This document shows, one piece after another, positions 1 through 11,761 of a DNA stretch of 64,000 nt (positions are counted from its first letter, which is position 1; each line of letters begins with the position of its first letter). The notes under the pieces were generated by a model that ran no database searches, was not told where the DNA came from, and worked only from the letters and a program-made list of their open reading frames with translations. The translations under genes were made by a program, and so were the position numbers. This stretch comes from Nostoc indistinguendum CM1-VF10 (lineage in GTDB: Bacteria; Cyanobacteriota; Cyanobacteriia; Cyanobacteriales; Nostocaceae), in contig JAHHHS010000003.1 in NCBI GenBank assembly GCA_019359215.1, positions 62,001 through 126,000 on the forward strand, in the 5' to 3' direction.

Positions 1-1757
1 AAGGACAATTTGACGATTTTGGATTAATAGTGGGCCAGCTCCAATAATGTGCGGATAACGACTAAAATCGGTGGGAGCAGTGGCGCTAGAAATGCTTACT
101 GCGGTTCCGATAGGTAGCTGTGATGCCGCACTAGCAGCGTTGGCGCGTAAAGTTAATAGGTAGCCATCCTGGGGAATAAAAACCGCCGTTTCACCAACTT
201 TACCTCCTGGTAACTGTTGAGTAACTTGGTCTTTCTGTATTACTAAAATAATTTCGTTATCCGTCAAAGGCGTATAAGTTGCTCCCCAAGCTGAGGTGTA
301 ACGAGCAATCCCACTCTGGACATAGCCGCTATTGAAGAACAGAATTGGTAGGCGCTGCCCATTTGCCGTAATTAAAGTTTCTTCCAAAGTGAGACGACCG
401 AAGTAAAATTGACCTGAATCATTCCAAGCGATCGCACCTCGATTAAGAATAGGGCCTGATAACCACTGACCATCCCGACGAATTGCACCCAAGGGCAATT
501 TGTTATTGCGGTTAAAATAACCACCGTTAATTCCACCTACTGCTAAGTAACGTTGTGCTGTTTGAATTAAGGGAGCAATACCCGCAAGCCCATCAGGACT
601 AGCCCACATGGGTTTCAACGTTAACCCAAATTTGCGGGGATTAACTTCTAACCAGACCACCGGAAAGCGTTCTGTGCCTAAGTTGACATAATTCTGTCGC
701 CAACGCAATCCTGGGGCCCAAGTAATATCTCGTTCTTCTAGAGGATCGGGTCGAATATCGATAATCAGGCGATTGGGGTTAGCTACACTACTAACTTGAG
801 GCGATAGGCCGAAGGGAACGCTCAGACTAATAATGGTTCGGTTTTTCACCACCTGCACTTGTTGAATTAGTGGTTCAGGGGTTGGGGCTGGTGCTGGTTC
901 TGTTGGTGTAACTGGTGATAGTTGTTTGAGCAGGTTTGGCAGCAATGTTGGTGGTGGTGCTGGTGGCTGGGGGGTATAGCGTTCTATCAAAACGGGATCG
1001 GCTATTCCATCCAGGGTAATTGTCCACTCTCGATTTGGCGGTGCAGTGGGTTTGGGAATTGGCGTGTCTAGATCAGAAGATGGAGTTTGAATTTTTTTAA
1101 TAGCTGACCCTTGTGCAACTTGCCAGGGAGTTGGACGATCTAAATCGACAAGAATCTGAGCGTGTCGAAAAGGAGCACTCGCATATAGAGGTTCCTGGCT
1201 CTGAACAATATTTGTGACTTGAGTTTTTGGGGTAGCAATCACTAAAATGTTGCCATTGGTTCGGATTTCCCATCCAGATGTTTGAGCAAAATTGCTAATA
1301 TCCAGATAGCGATATGCTCCTAGTAGCCTGGTGGTTAAAACCAGTGGCTTTGTCACCGATGAAAACCACTGTATTGGTTGCCTGGCTGAGTTACTACTAT
1401 TTAAGAAATTTACTCCAATTAATTGCCTAAATACGCCATCACTGAGATAAGTTGTCATCTGACCACCTTTTCCAGGTCGCTGCAACCAAGTTCCTGGTAA
1501 AGTACGACCATTGAGAGAAATTTGATTACCAGAGGACACTGCGCCTGTTAAAGGAGGCGCAGGTGACTGGGAGATTAGCCTTGGTATTGATTGGGCGTTT
1601 TTTGGAGACTCCTGGGCGTTGGTAGCACAGGTAGTGCTTAAGCACAGTAATGTTAAAAGTATTGGTGAGACAGTAGCCCGGAAAAATCTGCGATCGCCCT
1701 TGGCGTTGGCAGAGCCATTGCCAATCCCTGATTGGCAAGAATTCGGTATTTTTACCA
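1..1757 (-). CDS. phosphodiester glycosidase family protein, C-terminus beyond window
   Basis: An open frame runs from an ATG at 1757 to the window edge without a stop, so the gene is partial at its 3' end. The N-terminus has a basic stretch and a hydrophobic segment (about residues 27-45) ending near AQES, which looks like a signal peptide. A proline-rich linker (PTEPAPAPTPEPL, about residues 285-300) separates an N-terminal half that resembles AMIN/cell-wall-associated beta domains from a C-terminal half containing GGINGGYFNR and GAIRRDG. That C-terminal pattern fits the NAGPA/phosphodiester glycosidase fold (DUF2233 type), which is usually exported and acts on phosphodiester-linked sugars. 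The actual substrate is unknown. The family call is from motif recognition; the half-gene prevents a length check. Confidence 0.72.
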
Positions 1758-2529
1758 TAATTTACTAGGTACTTTTGAAAACTATTACCCAAGGTATAAA
1801 CTAACTAATTATTTGGAAATATAAAAAACATGACTTCCTTTATTAAAAAATATGTTATTCTATATATTGGCTAGTTATCTCTTTTAAATATAAGAAAAAT
1901 TTAGACGCTAAAGCCATAGCAATCAAGTGTTTTAACTGGCACTCATTTTAGCTAGACCATACACGGTAGTTTTGGTTATCAAAACTCGATTAAGATATTC
2001 AATCCCGACTGAAGGTTGTTACCGTTGTTGCTTCAGTGAGGTTTAGTTAATAGTAATACATATTGCTACTGATAAGTAGCACAACTTTAGACAACAACGA
2101 TATTTGGGAATTGTCAAATGGGTATATATTGTAATACGCTGATTTTATTGCTGGATCAGGATGGCTTTAGCTTTAGAAGATAATACAGCGTTCAGTTTTA
2201 GTTTTGGTTTCAGGTGAGCCGAAATAGGCTCTATGAGTAGCTAGCGTGCATCTGGAAAAGGGAATTGAGAAAATACTTAGCTTCAAAATATAAAAGAGAA
2301 ACTGTCAGGGCAAAAATGATGTCTTGGCGGAGGTAACTTGTCTAACACCGCATAAATACATAAAAAATACGCAAATATTTTAACACGGGTTAACTAACAA
2401 AGTAAAACCGAAGTTAAAATTTTTTTTCCCTAAATTTCGGTGCTTATATATTTCTCCATCACTGAATTTAGAAAATTTTTCCCATAACGTAGTGGCAAAA
2501 TTGGTAACTCAATACTTCAGGAACAGGGT
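1758..2529. other. 772 bp divergent intergenic region upstream of gltB
   Basis: This AT-rich stretch separates the divergent glycosidase and glutamate synthase genes and must contain both promoters. I see no credible ORF and no tRNA. I looked for an NtcA site (GTA-N8-TAC), expected for a nitrogen-assimilation gene, and found only near misses with wrong spacing around 2047-2064 and 2121-2136. Confidence 0.6.
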
Positions 2530-5500
2530 ATGAATAATAAACCGATGAATCAAGATCAGACAATCACAGCGGATATAAACTCAAGAGATACCTATCAGGG
2601 GCAAAAGTGGTTAGTAGAGGAGCGAGATGCCTGTGGTGTCGGTTTTATTGCTCATCGCCAGAATCATACTAGCCACGAAATTGTAGAAAAAGCTTTAGGT
2701 GCTTTAAGCTGCTTAGAACACCGGGGAGGTTGTAGCGCTGATCAAGACTCTGGTGATGGTGCTGGAGTATTGACAGCTATCCCTTGGGAGTTATTTCAAC
2801 AAGACTTTGCCCAAAGAGGGAAAGAATTTTCATCCACTAATAATATAGCTGTGGGGATGATATTTCTACCACAAGACCAAGAAGCAGCACGAAAAGCTAG
2901 GACGACAGTTGAGCAAGTAGCTGCCGAAGAAAAATTGACTGTACTGGGTTGGCGAGTAGTGCCAGTGCAACCTGATTTACTGGGGGTACAAGCCAGAGAA
3001 AATCAACCCCAGATTGAACAAGTTTTGCTAGCTTCTGTTGACAAAAGTGGCGATGAATTAGAACGACAGTTGTATATTACCCGCCGCCGAATTAGTAAAG
3101 TTGCAACCAACATCTCAGAAGAATTTTATATCTGCTCGTTATCAAGCCGCACAATTGTCTACAAAGGCATGGTGCGTTCCACCGTATTGGGTAGCTTTTA
3201 TCAGGATTTAAAAAATCCAGCTTATAAAAGTGCTTTTGCTGTCTATCACCGCCGCTTTAGTACTAACACAATGCCCAAGTGGCCCCTAGCTCAACCAATG
3301 CGGCTTTTGGGTCACAATGGCGAAATCAATACCTTGTTGGGTAACATCAACTGGATGATGGCACGAGAAGCTACCCTGAATCATCCTGTATGGGGCGTTG
3401 GCGCAGCCTCTCCGCAGGAGACTCGCATCAAGGAACTCAAGCCATTAGTTCATATTGATAACAGCGACTCAGCTACCCTAGACAACGTACTGGAATTGTT
3501 GGTTTGTTCTGGACGCAGCCCCTTGGAAGCTTTAATGATTATGGTTCCAGAGGCTTACCAAAATCAGCCTTCTTTGCGTGACTTTCCAGAAATTGTCGAT
3601 TTCTACGAATATTACAGTGGTCTGCAAGAAGCGTGGGACGGGCCAGCACTTTTAGTATTCAGCGATGGCAAAAAAGTTGGTGCAACACTAGACCGTAATG
3701 GCTTAAGACCAGCTCGCTACGTGATCACAAAAGATGACTACATTGTTGTAGCTTCCGAAGCTGGTGTAGTGGACTTCCCAGAAACCGATATTGTCGAGAA
3801 AGGTAGACTAGGACCAGGGCAAATGATTGCCGTGGATTTAGTAAACCATGAAGTGCTGAAGAATTGGGAGATTAAGCAGCGCATCGCCAAGCAACACCCT
3901 TATGGAGAATGGCTGCAACAGTACCGTCAAGAACTCAAACAAATTGTCAGTAGTCAGTCGTCAGATGTGAATGGAAATGGAAATGGACATCTGGCTGTTG
4001 AAAATGGTAACGGGCATAGTACAACTGACACAATTGACAAGCAAACCTTACTTCAGCGTCAAACTGCCTTTGGCTACACCACAGAAGATGTAGAAATGGT
4101 GATTCATCCAATGGCGATCGCAGGTTCAGAACCGACTTTCTGCATGGGGGATGATATTCCTTTAGCAGTGTTGTCAACAAAACCCCACCTGCTTTATGAC
4201 TATTTCAAACAGCGCTTTGCTCAGGTGACAAACCCGGCGATTGATCCCCTACGGGAAAAGCTAGTGATGTCTTTGAAAGTCGAACTGGGTGAACGGGGTA
4301 ACTTATTAGAACCTAAAGCCGAATATGCTCGAAGACTGAAACTCGAATCGCCAGTGTTAACAGATGCTGAATTAGAGGCAATTAAGCTGTCGGGATTTGC
4401 CACGGCTGAGTTGTCAACCTTATTTGCGATCGCTACCGGCCCTGGAGGATTAAAAGCCGCAGTCCAATCTTTACAAGCACAAGCAGCCCAATCAGTCCGG
4501 GCAGGTGCAAAGATTTTAATCTTAAGCGATAGGGCAAATGACGGTATTAGCCCAGAAGATACATACATTCCTCCCCTTTTAGCAGTGGGTGCTGTACATC
4601 ATCACCTGATTCGGGAAGGGTTGCGAATGAAAACATCCCTAATTGTCAATACTGCCCAATGCTGGAGTACTCATCACTTTGCTTGTCTGATTGGCTACGG
4701 TGCTGGTGCAGTTTGCCCGTATATGGCTTTAGAGACAGTGCGTGATTGGTGCATTGATCCTAAAACCCAAAAGTTAATGGCTATGGAGAAAATTCCAGCT
4801 CTTACCGTAGAACAAGCTTTAGGAAACTATCGCAAAGCGGTAGAGTCAGGTTTGCTAAAAATTCTCTCCAAAATGGGAATTTCTCTGCTCTCCAGTTATC
4901 AAGCAGCCCAAATATTTGAAGCTATTGGCATCGGTGGGGATTTAATAGAACTAGGATTCCGTGGTACGACTTCCCGCATTGGTGGTTTGAGTATTAGCGA
5001 ACTCGCTGATGAAGTACTTTCCTTCCATGTGAAGGCTTTCCCGGAACTGACGACCAAGAAGTTAGAAAACCTGGGTTTTGTGCAGTATCGTCCTGGTGGC
5101 GAATACCACATGAATAGTCCAGAAATGGTTAAGGCGCTGCATAAGGCTTTAGATGGCAAAAACTACGATCACTACGAAGTTTATAAAAAGCACCTCCAAG
5201 GTAGGCCAGTAACGGCATTGCGGGACTTGCTGGATTTCCAAGGCGATCGCACTCCGGTTCCTATAGAAGAAGTGGAGTCGGTAGCTGAAATTGTCAAGCG
5301 CTTCTGCACTGGTGGTATGTCTTTAGGCGCTTTGTCAAGAGAAGCCCATGAAACTTTAGCGATCGCTATGAACCGCATTGGCGGTAAATCTAACTCTGGA
5401 GAGGGCGGCGAAGACCCGGTGCGCTATACAGTTCTAGATGATGTAGACGAATCTGGTCACTCGCAAACCTTACCTCATTTAAAAGGATTGCAAAATGGTG

Positions 5501-7254
5501 ATAAAGCCTATAGTGCCATCAAGCAAGTTGCATCGGGACGCTTTGGTGTCACACCAGAGTACCTAGTCAACGCCAAACAAATTGAAATCAAAATTGCCCA
5601 AGGTGCAAAGCCTGGGGAAGGTGGACAGCTACCAGGGCCTAAGGTGAGCCAATACATTGCCATGTTAAGGCGCTCGAAGCCAGGTGTTACATTGATTTCG
5701 CCACCACCACATCACGATATCTATTCCATTGAAGACTTAGCGCAACTGATTTTTGATCTGCACCAAATTAATCCCAAAGCCAAGGTGTCGGTGAAGCTAG
5801 TTGCAGAAGTTGGCATTGGCACGATCGCGGCTGGTGTAGCTAAGGCAAACGCTGATATTATTCAGGTTTCTGGCCATGATGGTGGTACAGGTGCATCACC
5901 ACTTAGTTCGATTAAACACGCGGGATCACCGTGGGAATTAGGTTTAAGTGAAGTACATCGCGTCTTGATGGAAAATAGCCTGCGCGATCGCGTGATTTTA
6001 CGCGTAGATGGCGGACTCAAGAGTGGCTGGGATGTGGTAATAGGTGCATTGATGGGTGGTGAAGAATTCGGTTTCGGCTCCATTGCCATGATTGCCGAAG
6101 GCTGTATCATGGCGCGAGTTTGTCACATGAACACCTGCCCTGTGGGTGTTGCTACTCAAAAAGAAGAACTTCGCAAGCGGTTTACGGGAATCCCGGAACA
6201 GGTTGTCAACTTCTTCTACTTCATCGCCGAAGAAGTGCGTAGTCTGCTAGCACGGCTAGGTTACCGTTCTTTGTCAGAAATCATTGGACGTGCAGATTTG
6301 TTGAAACTGCGCCCAGAGGCAAAACTCACCAAAACGCAATCACTGAACCTGGATTGTTTACTGAAGCTACCAGATACCAGAGAAAATCGTAGCTGGTTGC
6401 TGCATGAAGAAGTCCACAGCAACGGTGTAGTTTTGGATGACAAGATGCTTGCCGATCCCGACATTCAGACTGCTATTAGGGATCAGTCTAGTGTTACCAA
6501 GACTTACCCTATTGTGAATACTGACAGAACAGTAGGCACAAGATTAGCGGGCGCGATCGCTTCTCAATACGGTGACAGCGACTTTGAAGGACAAATTAAT
6601 CTCAACTTCACAGGTAGTATTGGGCAAAGCTTTGGTGCGTTCAACCTCCCCGGCATAATTCTGACCCTGGCAGGAGAGGCAAACGACTACGTAGGTAAAG
6701 GAATGCATGGTGGTGAAATCATCATCAAACCTCCAACTGATGCTACCTATAAAGCATCACAAAACGTCATAGTTGGCAATACGTGCCTCTATGGTGCTAC
6801 TGGTGGTATGTTATTTGCCAACGGTCTAGCAGGAGAGCGCTTTGCTGTAAGAAATTCCAAAGGCATAGCGGTGATTGAAGGCGCTGGGGATCACTGCTGT
6901 GAATATATGACTGGTGGTGTAATTGTCGTCCTCGGCAAAGTAGGACGTAACGTAGCAGCTGGAATGACTGGTGGACTGGCATACTTTTTGGATGAAGACG
7001 ACTCATTTCGTGAGTTAGTCAACCCGGAAATTGTCAAAATCCAACGGGTGATTACAGAAGCAGGTGCAAAACAATTGCAAGAGTTAATCAAAACTCATGC
7101 GGAACGCACTGGTTCACTAAAGGCGAAGAAAATTCTCCAAGACTGGCAAGAATTTTTGCCGAAATTCTGGCAGTTGGTTCCACCTTCTGAAGCTGATAGT
7201 CCAGAAGCTGATCCTGAAAAAACAACTGAGTTCAGTTTAGTAAGCAGTCATTAG
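2530..7254 (+). CDS. gltB: glutamate synthase large subunit, probably ferredoxin-dependent
   Basis: The 1574-residue protein transfers the amide of glutamine to 2-oxoglutarate, the second step of GS-GOGAT ammonium assimilation. [13 protein letters not shown] places the N-terminal-nucleophile cysteine at Cys35, so a 34-residue propeptide is expected. The class II glutaminase domain is followed by the central and FMN-binding synthase domains. Cys1192, Cys1198 and Cys1203 (C-x5-C-x4-C) are the 3Fe-4S ligands, and a C-terminal GXGXG-type beta-helix ends the protein. No small-subunit gltD is next to it, which fits the plant/cyanobacterial ferredoxin enzyme (also called glsF or gltS). I cannot prove electron-donor choice from sequence alone. 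Oddities are an Asn-Gly-rich linker near residues 476-500 and a 9-residue insertion (290-298) derived from a dispersed repeat. Confidence 0.95.
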   Translation: MNNKPMNQDQTITADINSRDTYQGQKWLVEERDACGVGFIAHRQNHTSHEIVEKALGALSCLEHRGGCSADQDSGDGAGVLTAIPWELFQQDFAQRGKEFSSTNNIAVGMIFLPQDQEAARKARTTVEQVAAEEKLTVLGWRVVPVQPDLLGVQARENQPQIEQVLLASVDKSGDELERQLYITRRRISKVATNISEEFYICSLSSRTIVYKGMVRSTVLGSFYQDLKNPAYKSAFAVYHRRFSTNTMPKWPLAQPMRLLGHNGEINTLLGNINWMMAREATLNHPVWGVGAASPQETRIKELKPLVHIDNSDSATLDNVLELLVCSGRSPLEALMIMVPEAYQNQPSLRDFPEIVDFYEYYSGLQEAWDGPALLVFSDGKKVGATLDRNGLRPARYVITKDDYIVVASEAGVVDFPETDIVEKGRLGPGQMIAVDLVNHEVLKNWEIKQRIAKQHPYGEWLQQYRQELKQIVSSQSSDVNGNGNGHLAVENGNGHSTTDTIDKQTLLQRQTAFGYTTEDVEMVIHPMAIAGSEPTFCMGDDIPLAVLSTKPHLLYDYFKQRFAQVTNPAIDPLREKLVMSLKVELGERGNLLEPKAEYARRLKLESPVLTDAELEAIKLSGFATAELSTLFAIATGPGGLKAAVQSLQAQAAQSVRAGAKILILSDRANDGISPEDTYIPPLLAVGAVHHHLIREGLRMKTSLIVNTAQCWSTHHFACLIGYGAGAVCPYMALETVRDWCIDPKTQKLMAMEKIPALTVEQALGNYRKAVESGLLKILSKMGISLLSSYQAAQIFEAIGIGGDLIELGFRGTTSRIGGLSISELADEVLSFHVKAFPELTTKKLENLGFVQYRPGGEYHMNSPEMVKALHKALDGKNYDHYEVYKKHLQGRPVTALRDLLDFQGDRTPVPIEEVESVAEIVKRFCTGGMSLGALSREAHETLAIAMNRIGGKSNSGEGGEDPVRYTVLDDVDESGHSQTLPHLKGLQNGDKAYSAIKQVASGRFGVTPEYLVNAKQIEIKIAQGAKPGEGGQLPGPKVSQYIAMLRRSKPGVTLISPPPHHDIYSIEDLAQLIFDLHQINPKAKVSVKLVAEVGIGTIAAGVAKANADIIQVSGHDGGTGASPLSSIKHAGSPWELGLSEVHRVLMENSLRDRVILRVDGGLKSGWDVVIGALMGGEEFGFGSIAMIAEGCIMARVCHMNTCPVGVATQKEELRKRFTGIPEQVVNFFYFIAEEVRSLLARLGYRSLSEIIGRADLLKLRPEAKLTKTQSLNLDCLLKLPDTRENRSWLLHEEVHSNGVVLDDKMLADPDIQTAIRDQSSVTKTYPIVNTDRTVGTRLAGAIASQYGDSDFEGQINLNFTGSIGQSFGAFNLPGIILTLAGEANDYVGKGMHGGEIIIKPPTDATYKASQNVIVGNTCLYGATGGMLFANGLAGERFAVRNSKGIAVIEGAGDHCCEYMTGGVIVVLGKVGRNVAAGMTGGLAYFLDEDDSFRELVNPEIVKIQRVITEAGAKQLQELIKTHAERTGSLKAKKILQDWQEFLPKFWQLVPPSEADSPEADPEKTTEFSLVSSH
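3397..3423 (+). repeat. 27-bp small dispersed repeat inserted in frame in gltB
   Basis: The segment encodes VGAASPQET between VWG and RIKELKP, where I expect other glutamate synthases to read directly through. Its core (GCGTTGGCGCAGCCTCTCC) closely matches the intergenic repeat near 39519-39537. Its length of 27 nt keeps the frame. Confidence 0.65.
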
Positions 7255-7394
7255 TAACTGTAACCGTTTTCATACTCAGCCTTAAGCTATTCTCTCGTCG
7301 GAGAAGCTGCACAACAGCTACTCTGCGAAAATACCTTGGGATGCCTAAAGTAGCCACCTGAATTTACCCCTTAAAAAATGGGTAGCGAGAAAAA

Positions 7395-7424
7395 AATATT
7401 CCCCCTTTTTTAGGGGGAAATATT
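7395..7424 (+). terminator. probable gltB terminator hairpin
   Basis: AATATTCCCCC (7395-7405) pairs with GGGGGAAATATT (7413-7424) across a TTTTTTA loop, with one bulged A. It lies about 140 bp after the gltB stop. There is no long T-run after the stem on this strand, so efficiency is uncertain. Confidence 0.5.
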
Positions 7425-7620
7425 TACTAACTGATTCACGACTGGACTTTAGGCTAAGGGTACAAAAGTGACTGAGCAATCAGATCCTGTAAAAGTCTAA
7501 GCAATAAAGTCCGGATCAGCACTGTCCTGAAATCTACCTAATTGGGTATAGAAGGCATTACCTCAATGCTGGTAAACTTTCATATAAATGTTTACTAACA
7601 AGTAGGATTTGTCTATAAAA

Positions 7621-8364
7621 ATGGTTATAGAAGAGCAAGCTCCCGATCGCAAAACTTCTGAAGAAGAACGTTTCCAAGATGATTATTATTCATACTTTGA
7701 AGCTCCTGAAAATGCTACCCGATACACACCATCAGTTTGGTATCTTGATCAGGCTTTTAAGCAACGTTCGTTCTCTTTGTTAGATTTAGGATGTGGCAAT
7801 GCGGCTTTAAACAAATATCTACCTGAACGATGTGACTACCTTGGGATAGATCATAGTGAAGCTGCGATTGAGTATTGTTCAAAACTATATCCCAACAAAA
7901 AGTTTGCTGTCAGAGATTTATCGGTAGCACTGCCAGAATTAGCTTCAGAAAATCAAAAATTTGATGCTGTAGTGCTAGCCGGCTTACTATTTCATAATGT
8001 CGATAAGGAAACATTAGAACAAAAGGACGATAAAGAACTCGTTCAATTTTGTTTGGAGAAGCTAATAAGCGACAAAGGATATTTGGTGCTTATTATACCT
8101 TTTGCTTATGGTGACCATCCATCCCATAATCTTTATGTTCGGGCAGAATGGCTACAAAATTTGGTAGAAAAATTGCTGGAAGTTGTAAACGCAAAAATCG
8201 TTTACGAGAATATTTCTCTACAAATTGGCTTGGACAAAAAGGTTCAACAGCAGAAGACAACTCCTGATTGGTTTGTTCCCGATAGCACTACTGAGTATTC
8301 CAATAAATACGCTGGAACATATATGTCAGCTTGGACAGTTATTGCTTCTCCATCACTAGGTTAA
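7621..8364 (+). CDS. class I SAM-dependent methyltransferase
   Basis: The protein has about 247 residues. The motif LLDLGCGNAALN is a SAM-binding glycine loop, followed by an acidic residue ending strand 2 (GIDHS) and AVVLAGLLFHNV as the post-II region, the usual Rossmann methyltransferase pattern. Substrate unknown. The frame could start at TTG 7609, but the only Shine-Dalgarno-like AGGA (7604-7607) lies almost against that TTG, so I prefer ATG 7621. The gene stands alone between gltB and a convergent deacetylase gene, with no operon partner to hint at its substrate. Confidence 0.75.
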   Translation: MVIEEQAPDRKTSEEERFQDDYYSYFEAPENATRYTPSVWYLDQAFKQRSFSLLDLGCGNAALNKYLPERCDYLGIDHSEAAIEYCSKLYPNKKFAVRDLSVALPELASENQKFDAVVLAGLLFHNVDKETLEQKDDKELVQFCLEKLISDKGYLVLIIPFAYGDHPSHNLYVRAEWLQNLVEKLLEVVNAKIVYENISLQIGLDKKVQQQKTTPDWFVPDSTTEYSNKYAGTYMSAWTVIASPSLG

Positions 8365-8519
8365 ACTGTCATTTGAATAACTAAGATTATTCATCTACTT
8401 TTAAGTTTATTTGTTCTTTAGTTTCGCACCGGAAACTAGACAAAACTACTCTTAACCAAAAAATATAATTTTAGTTGTTAGCGAATTAATACTGACCAAC
8501 TATCCACAATTAATAATTA

Positions 8520-9428
8520 TTACTTTTTGTTAGCAAGCAACTTTTGGTCTGCATCTTCCATTTCTAAAAGTTCTGGAATAGTAACAAAGCGATAGCCTTG
8601 CTTTCTAAAGTTGCTAATAATTTCTGGTAAAGCTTGCACGGTTTTAGAACGATTGCCGCCACCATCATGCATTAGCACAATCCCACCAGGTTTTGAATCT
8701 TTAATTACGTTATCGATCAACTTTGGTACGGATGGCAATTTGTAATCTATGGAATCAGCAGACCACATCACTACAGTATATTTTTGACCTTTAGCATAAG
8801 CAGCTAATCCATTGTGCAGGATGCCACCAGGCGGTCGGAAGAGATTTGTTTTAGCACCTGTAATTTGATAAATTAGGTCTGTTGTGCGGTCAATTTCAAA
8901 AGCAGCTGCTTGTGGATTAAAGGAGTGATACCAGTGATGCCAAGTATGGTTGGCAATGACGTGACCTTGAAAGACAATCTGCTTTCCTAATTCTGGATAA
9001 TTTTTTAGGTTCTGACCGACGACAAAAAACGTCCCTTTAATATTATTTGATTTCAGAATATCTAGCACTTGCCCTGTGGTTTGGGGCCAAGGGCCATCAT
9101 CAAAAGTGAGAGCAATTACTTTCTCCCCTCTAGTCAGTTTTGCTGCTTTAACTATTGCCCCTTGAAAACGTAATGGTATAGCGTAGGATAGTCCTTTTTT
9201 TTGTGCTTCTTGTTGCCAGCTTGTAAGCATCGCCGCCTTTAATTTTTCAATCTGCTGCTGAGTTCCTACATTTGCAGCTACATCCTTGACATTTATACTT
9301 TGTCTAATCTGAGCCTCTGAAGGATTTGGTCTTAGAAGCATCATGAAAGCAAGGCTAAAAACACCACATAAGGCAAGCAGTGCAATTAATATTCCTTCTG
9401 GCCACAGAAACGACTTATTGTTTTCCAC
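8520..9428 (-). CDS. polysaccharide deacetylase (NodB domain), membrane-anchored
   Basis: The 302-residue protein has one N-terminal membrane segment (GILIALLALCGVFSLAFMM, about residues 12-30), then a linker and a NodB/CE4 domain. Motif 1 is TFDDGPWPQ (catalytic Asp and first metal Asp), motif 2 is HTWHHW (metal His residues, HxxxH) and motif 3 is RPPGG, all in order with usual spacing. CE4 enzymes remove N- or O-acetyl groups from peptidoglycan, chitin-like or exopolysaccharide chains. The anchor implies action in the periplasm or cell wall. The exact polysaccharide cannot be inferred. There is no close neighbour on the same strand, so it is probably a single transcription unit. Confidence 0.9.
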   Translation of the reverse strand: MENNKSFLWPEGILIALLALCGVFSLAFMMLLRPNPSEAQIRQSINVKDVAANVGTQQQIEKLKAAMLTSWQQEAQKKGLSYAIPLRFQGAIVKAAKLTRGEKVIALTFDDGPWPQTTGQVLDILKSNNIKGTFFVVGQNLKNYPELGKQIVFQGHVIANHTWHHWYHSFNPQAAAFEIDRTTDLIYQITGAKTNLFRPPGGILHNGLAAYAKGQKYTVVMWSADSIDYKLPSVPKLIDNVIKDSKPGGIVLMHDGGGNRSKTVQALPEIISNFRKQGYRFVTIPELLEMEDADQKLLANKK

Positions 9429-11141
9429 TTTATAACTCCTTCAAACATCGAACCATCAACCACGTTATGACGGTACGTTATAGCACATCTTTTTTAGATA
9501 TCTTAGATATCGGCTGCTTTCTGGTAATCCTGAAAATTAGAATTGAGACTAACGTAAATTCATAATTGAGAAGACAAACTATACAGCTTTAACTAAAATC
9601 TAGAGCAGCTAGATTTGGACAAATGTTTATACAATACTTAATAATGTTTAATGTCAATCCATTCATAAAAACCAAGGTCTGAACTTCTACATTCTTACCG
9701 CTAGGTATAAGAAGGAGGACAATCAGATAATTAACTACACCCCAAAATCTCTCTAATAGGAGTTATGAATTAGTTTATGTCTTTCATTTCACCTCTAAGT
9801 CAGCATTATGCTTTTAAGCTTTATGATTTGCAAATAAGATAAGTTAAACTATCGTGTCTACAATTTGCATTTTTGACAAGTTAAAGTTTTTATAACAAAG
9901 CTTTTTCTAATAAAGTTGTATAATTTACAGCTGAATAAATTATTTAATTAACATCAAAAACTACTTTTAAGGCACGGGTATCTTCAAAAAAAGAGCCTAA
10001 TAAGTTATTAGTTCTATTCTTGATAAGATATATCTTACTGTCATCTGCCATTACTTACTTTTTAAGAAAAAGTTAAATTTTCAACTGATAGAATATTACC
10101 TTGCAGTTTCTATGAAATAAACGGACGAAAATTGATTCAATATAGTTTCTCATTGCCAACAGGCATTTTGTAGTTAATATAGATACTTTTGAACAATTCA
10201 GCAAAAATGATTTTATCGACAGCTTAGTTCTATTTATGATGCTGATCCTTTAGCCTAAATTGCTCGTAGCTTTTTATCCGTTAATGTTTTTCTCCAAGAT
10301 TTAAGAAAATCATATATTATTAATAGTACAATTTAATATTCAACGTCACCGTATAATTACGGTAATTACTAGCATTTATATATTAGGCTTCAGATTTAAT
10401 TTTTGAAATATGCGTAGAGAGTCGGTGCATTACGGTGAGGAGTCCGTAGAAGATGGGTTTTCCCAGATGAGCGAGTACCTCGTCTGCAAGAATGTTCCCA
10501 ACGCTTGTTGCCTTACAACGCTTTAGGAATCATAACGGCGAGTGTCTCCCTTTTTCTTACGAGGCGCTACGAAAAGGGAGAAGCGCAGCGTTAAGGCTTT
10601 GCTTTAGCAGAAAGTACGGCATCGACCGAAGGTTTCGATGCGTTACTTATGTTACAGACACTACTTGCGTACAAGGCTAAAATGTTATAAATAATAATGA
10701 CGTTAGTTCAAGTATTATCAAAGCTTTTCTCTGTTTATCTAATGCATGAATTTAGGTTTGTCACACCACTACATATACTTAGATTTTTCCAAAATAAAAT
10801 CAGATTTTTATAGGCAGTTATTAGAGCATATCTGAACTCTACTGTCGGAAATAATAATACACAGTTTTCAATGTGTGAAAATGAGCTCATAACTTGTCTT
10901 ATAATTGCAGCAATTAGAATTAAGATTTTTAATTATCTAAAAATCCTAATCATTAGCTTATATTGCCTTAGACAGGTCACAGTTGATTTGCAGTACTTTT
11001 GCTTATCTTTGGTAGATGCAATAATTGTATTATTTAATATCTGTATGGGTTGATGTATAACCCAACTTGTCTATCAGTATATCTTTTGAGTCAAAATAAT
11101 CAAGGTATTTGTTCCACTTCTGAAACTGGCTAGAAACTTTT
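9429..11141. other. 1.7 kb gene-poor AT-rich region with an internal GC-richer island
   Basis: I see no credible protein gene. Short frames (for example 10871-11053) have no recognisable features. Most of the stretch is very AT-rich. About 10404-10690 is clearly richer in G and C and contains repeat-like words (TTACGAGGCGCTACG near 10557, CTCCCTTTTT pairing with AAAAGGGAG around 10546-10581) resembling the dispersed repeats at 39500-39540 and 52285-52325. A purine-rich AAGGAGG at about 9711-9717 is not followed by a usable start codon. The island could be a gene remnant, a repeat cluster or an unknown RNA. Confidence 0.5.
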
Positions 11142-11714
11142 ATGATTCCTCACGAAAGTGATGCAAAAGAAGAGCGTGCTTCGTTAAAAGTATTGCGTAG
11201 TTGGCAAGAAAATCTGATTTTGATTGCGATCGCATTGTGTTTGGCATTCCTAATCAGGACTTTTATCGCCGAACCGCGCTACATACCTTCTGATTCGATG
11301 CTGCCTACCTTACATACTGGCGATCGCTTGGTAGTTGAAAAAATATCCTACCATTTTCACCCTCCCATAACTGGGGATATTATTGTTTTTCAGCCACCCG
11401 CAGAACTACAACGTCGAGGATATCCCAAAGACCAAGCCTTCATCAAGCGGGTTATTGGCCAGCCTGGTGAAGTAATTAGTGTTGCTTCTGGCAAAGTCTA
11501 TCTCAACGGTCAACCTTTGGCAGAAGACTACATCGCTGAACCCCCAAATCAGCCATATCAACCAGTGAAAGTTCCAGAAGACGAGTTTTTTGTCATGGGA
11601 GATAACCGCAACGATAGTAATGACTCTCGTTATTGGGGCTTTTTACCCAGAAAGAATGTCATCGGCCGGGCAACATTTCGCTTTTGGCCTCTCGATCGGA
11701 TTGGGTTTATTTAA
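11142..11714 (+). CDS. lepB: signal peptidase I
   Basis: The 190-residue protein cleaves signal peptides from exported proteins at the outer face of the plasma or thylakoid membrane. A single N-terminal membrane segment (about residues 23-42) precedes PSDSMLPTL with catalytic Ser52. FIKRVIGQPGE supplies the general-base Lys102, and GDNRNDSNDSRYWG is the conserved box E. Length is typical of short cyanobacterial leader peptidases. It is followed by a run of heptameric repeats and then by convergent genes, so it appears monocistronic. Confidence 0.95.
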   Translation: MIPHESDAKEERASLKVLRSWQENLILIAIALCLAFLIRTFIAEPRYIPSDSMLPTLHTGDRLVVEKISYHFHPPITGDIIVFQPPAELQRRGYPKDQAFIKRVIGQPGEVISVASGKVYLNGQPLAEDYIAEPPNQPYQPVKVPEDEFFVMGDNRNDSNDSRYWGFLPRKNVIGRATFRFWPLDRIGFI

Positions 11715-11755
11715 TTAGTTAGGAGTTAGGAGTTAGGAGTTAGGAGTTAAAAGTT
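11715..11755. repeat. heptameric tandem repeat (GTTAGGA unit)
   Basis: Four to five head-to-tail copies of a 7-bp unit, GTTAGGA, directly follow lepB. Such short tandemly repeated repetitive sequences are common between genes of heterocystous cyanobacteria. Related words recur at 20766-20825. Confidence 0.9.
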
Positions 11756-11761
11756 ATATAG

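Noticed and set aside
1526..1792. 88-codon minus-strand frame near the left edge
   Set aside because: It overlaps in another frame the larger glycosidase reading frame, which is open to the window edge and has recognisable domains.
2040..2140. NtcA-binding site for gltB
   Set aside because: GTA and TAC half-sites are present but with spacings of 10 or 11 instead of 8.
10404..10480. Group II intron domain V in the GC-richer island
   Set aside because: The sequence lacks the conserved catalytic AGC triad and GAAA-loop hairpin layout, and no reverse transcriptase is nearby.
10492..10680. 62-codon frame in the gene desert
   Set aside because: No start signal or conserved pattern, and it runs through dispersed-repeat words.
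10871..11053. 60-codon hydrophobic frame before lepB
   Set aside because: Composition follows the AT-rich background; no ribosome-binding site and no recognisable feature.
11715..11755. CRISPR-like regular repeats
   Set aside because: Units are only 7 bp without spacers; these are tandem heptamers, as are the other runs at 23646, 29131, 34345, 41961 and 48736.
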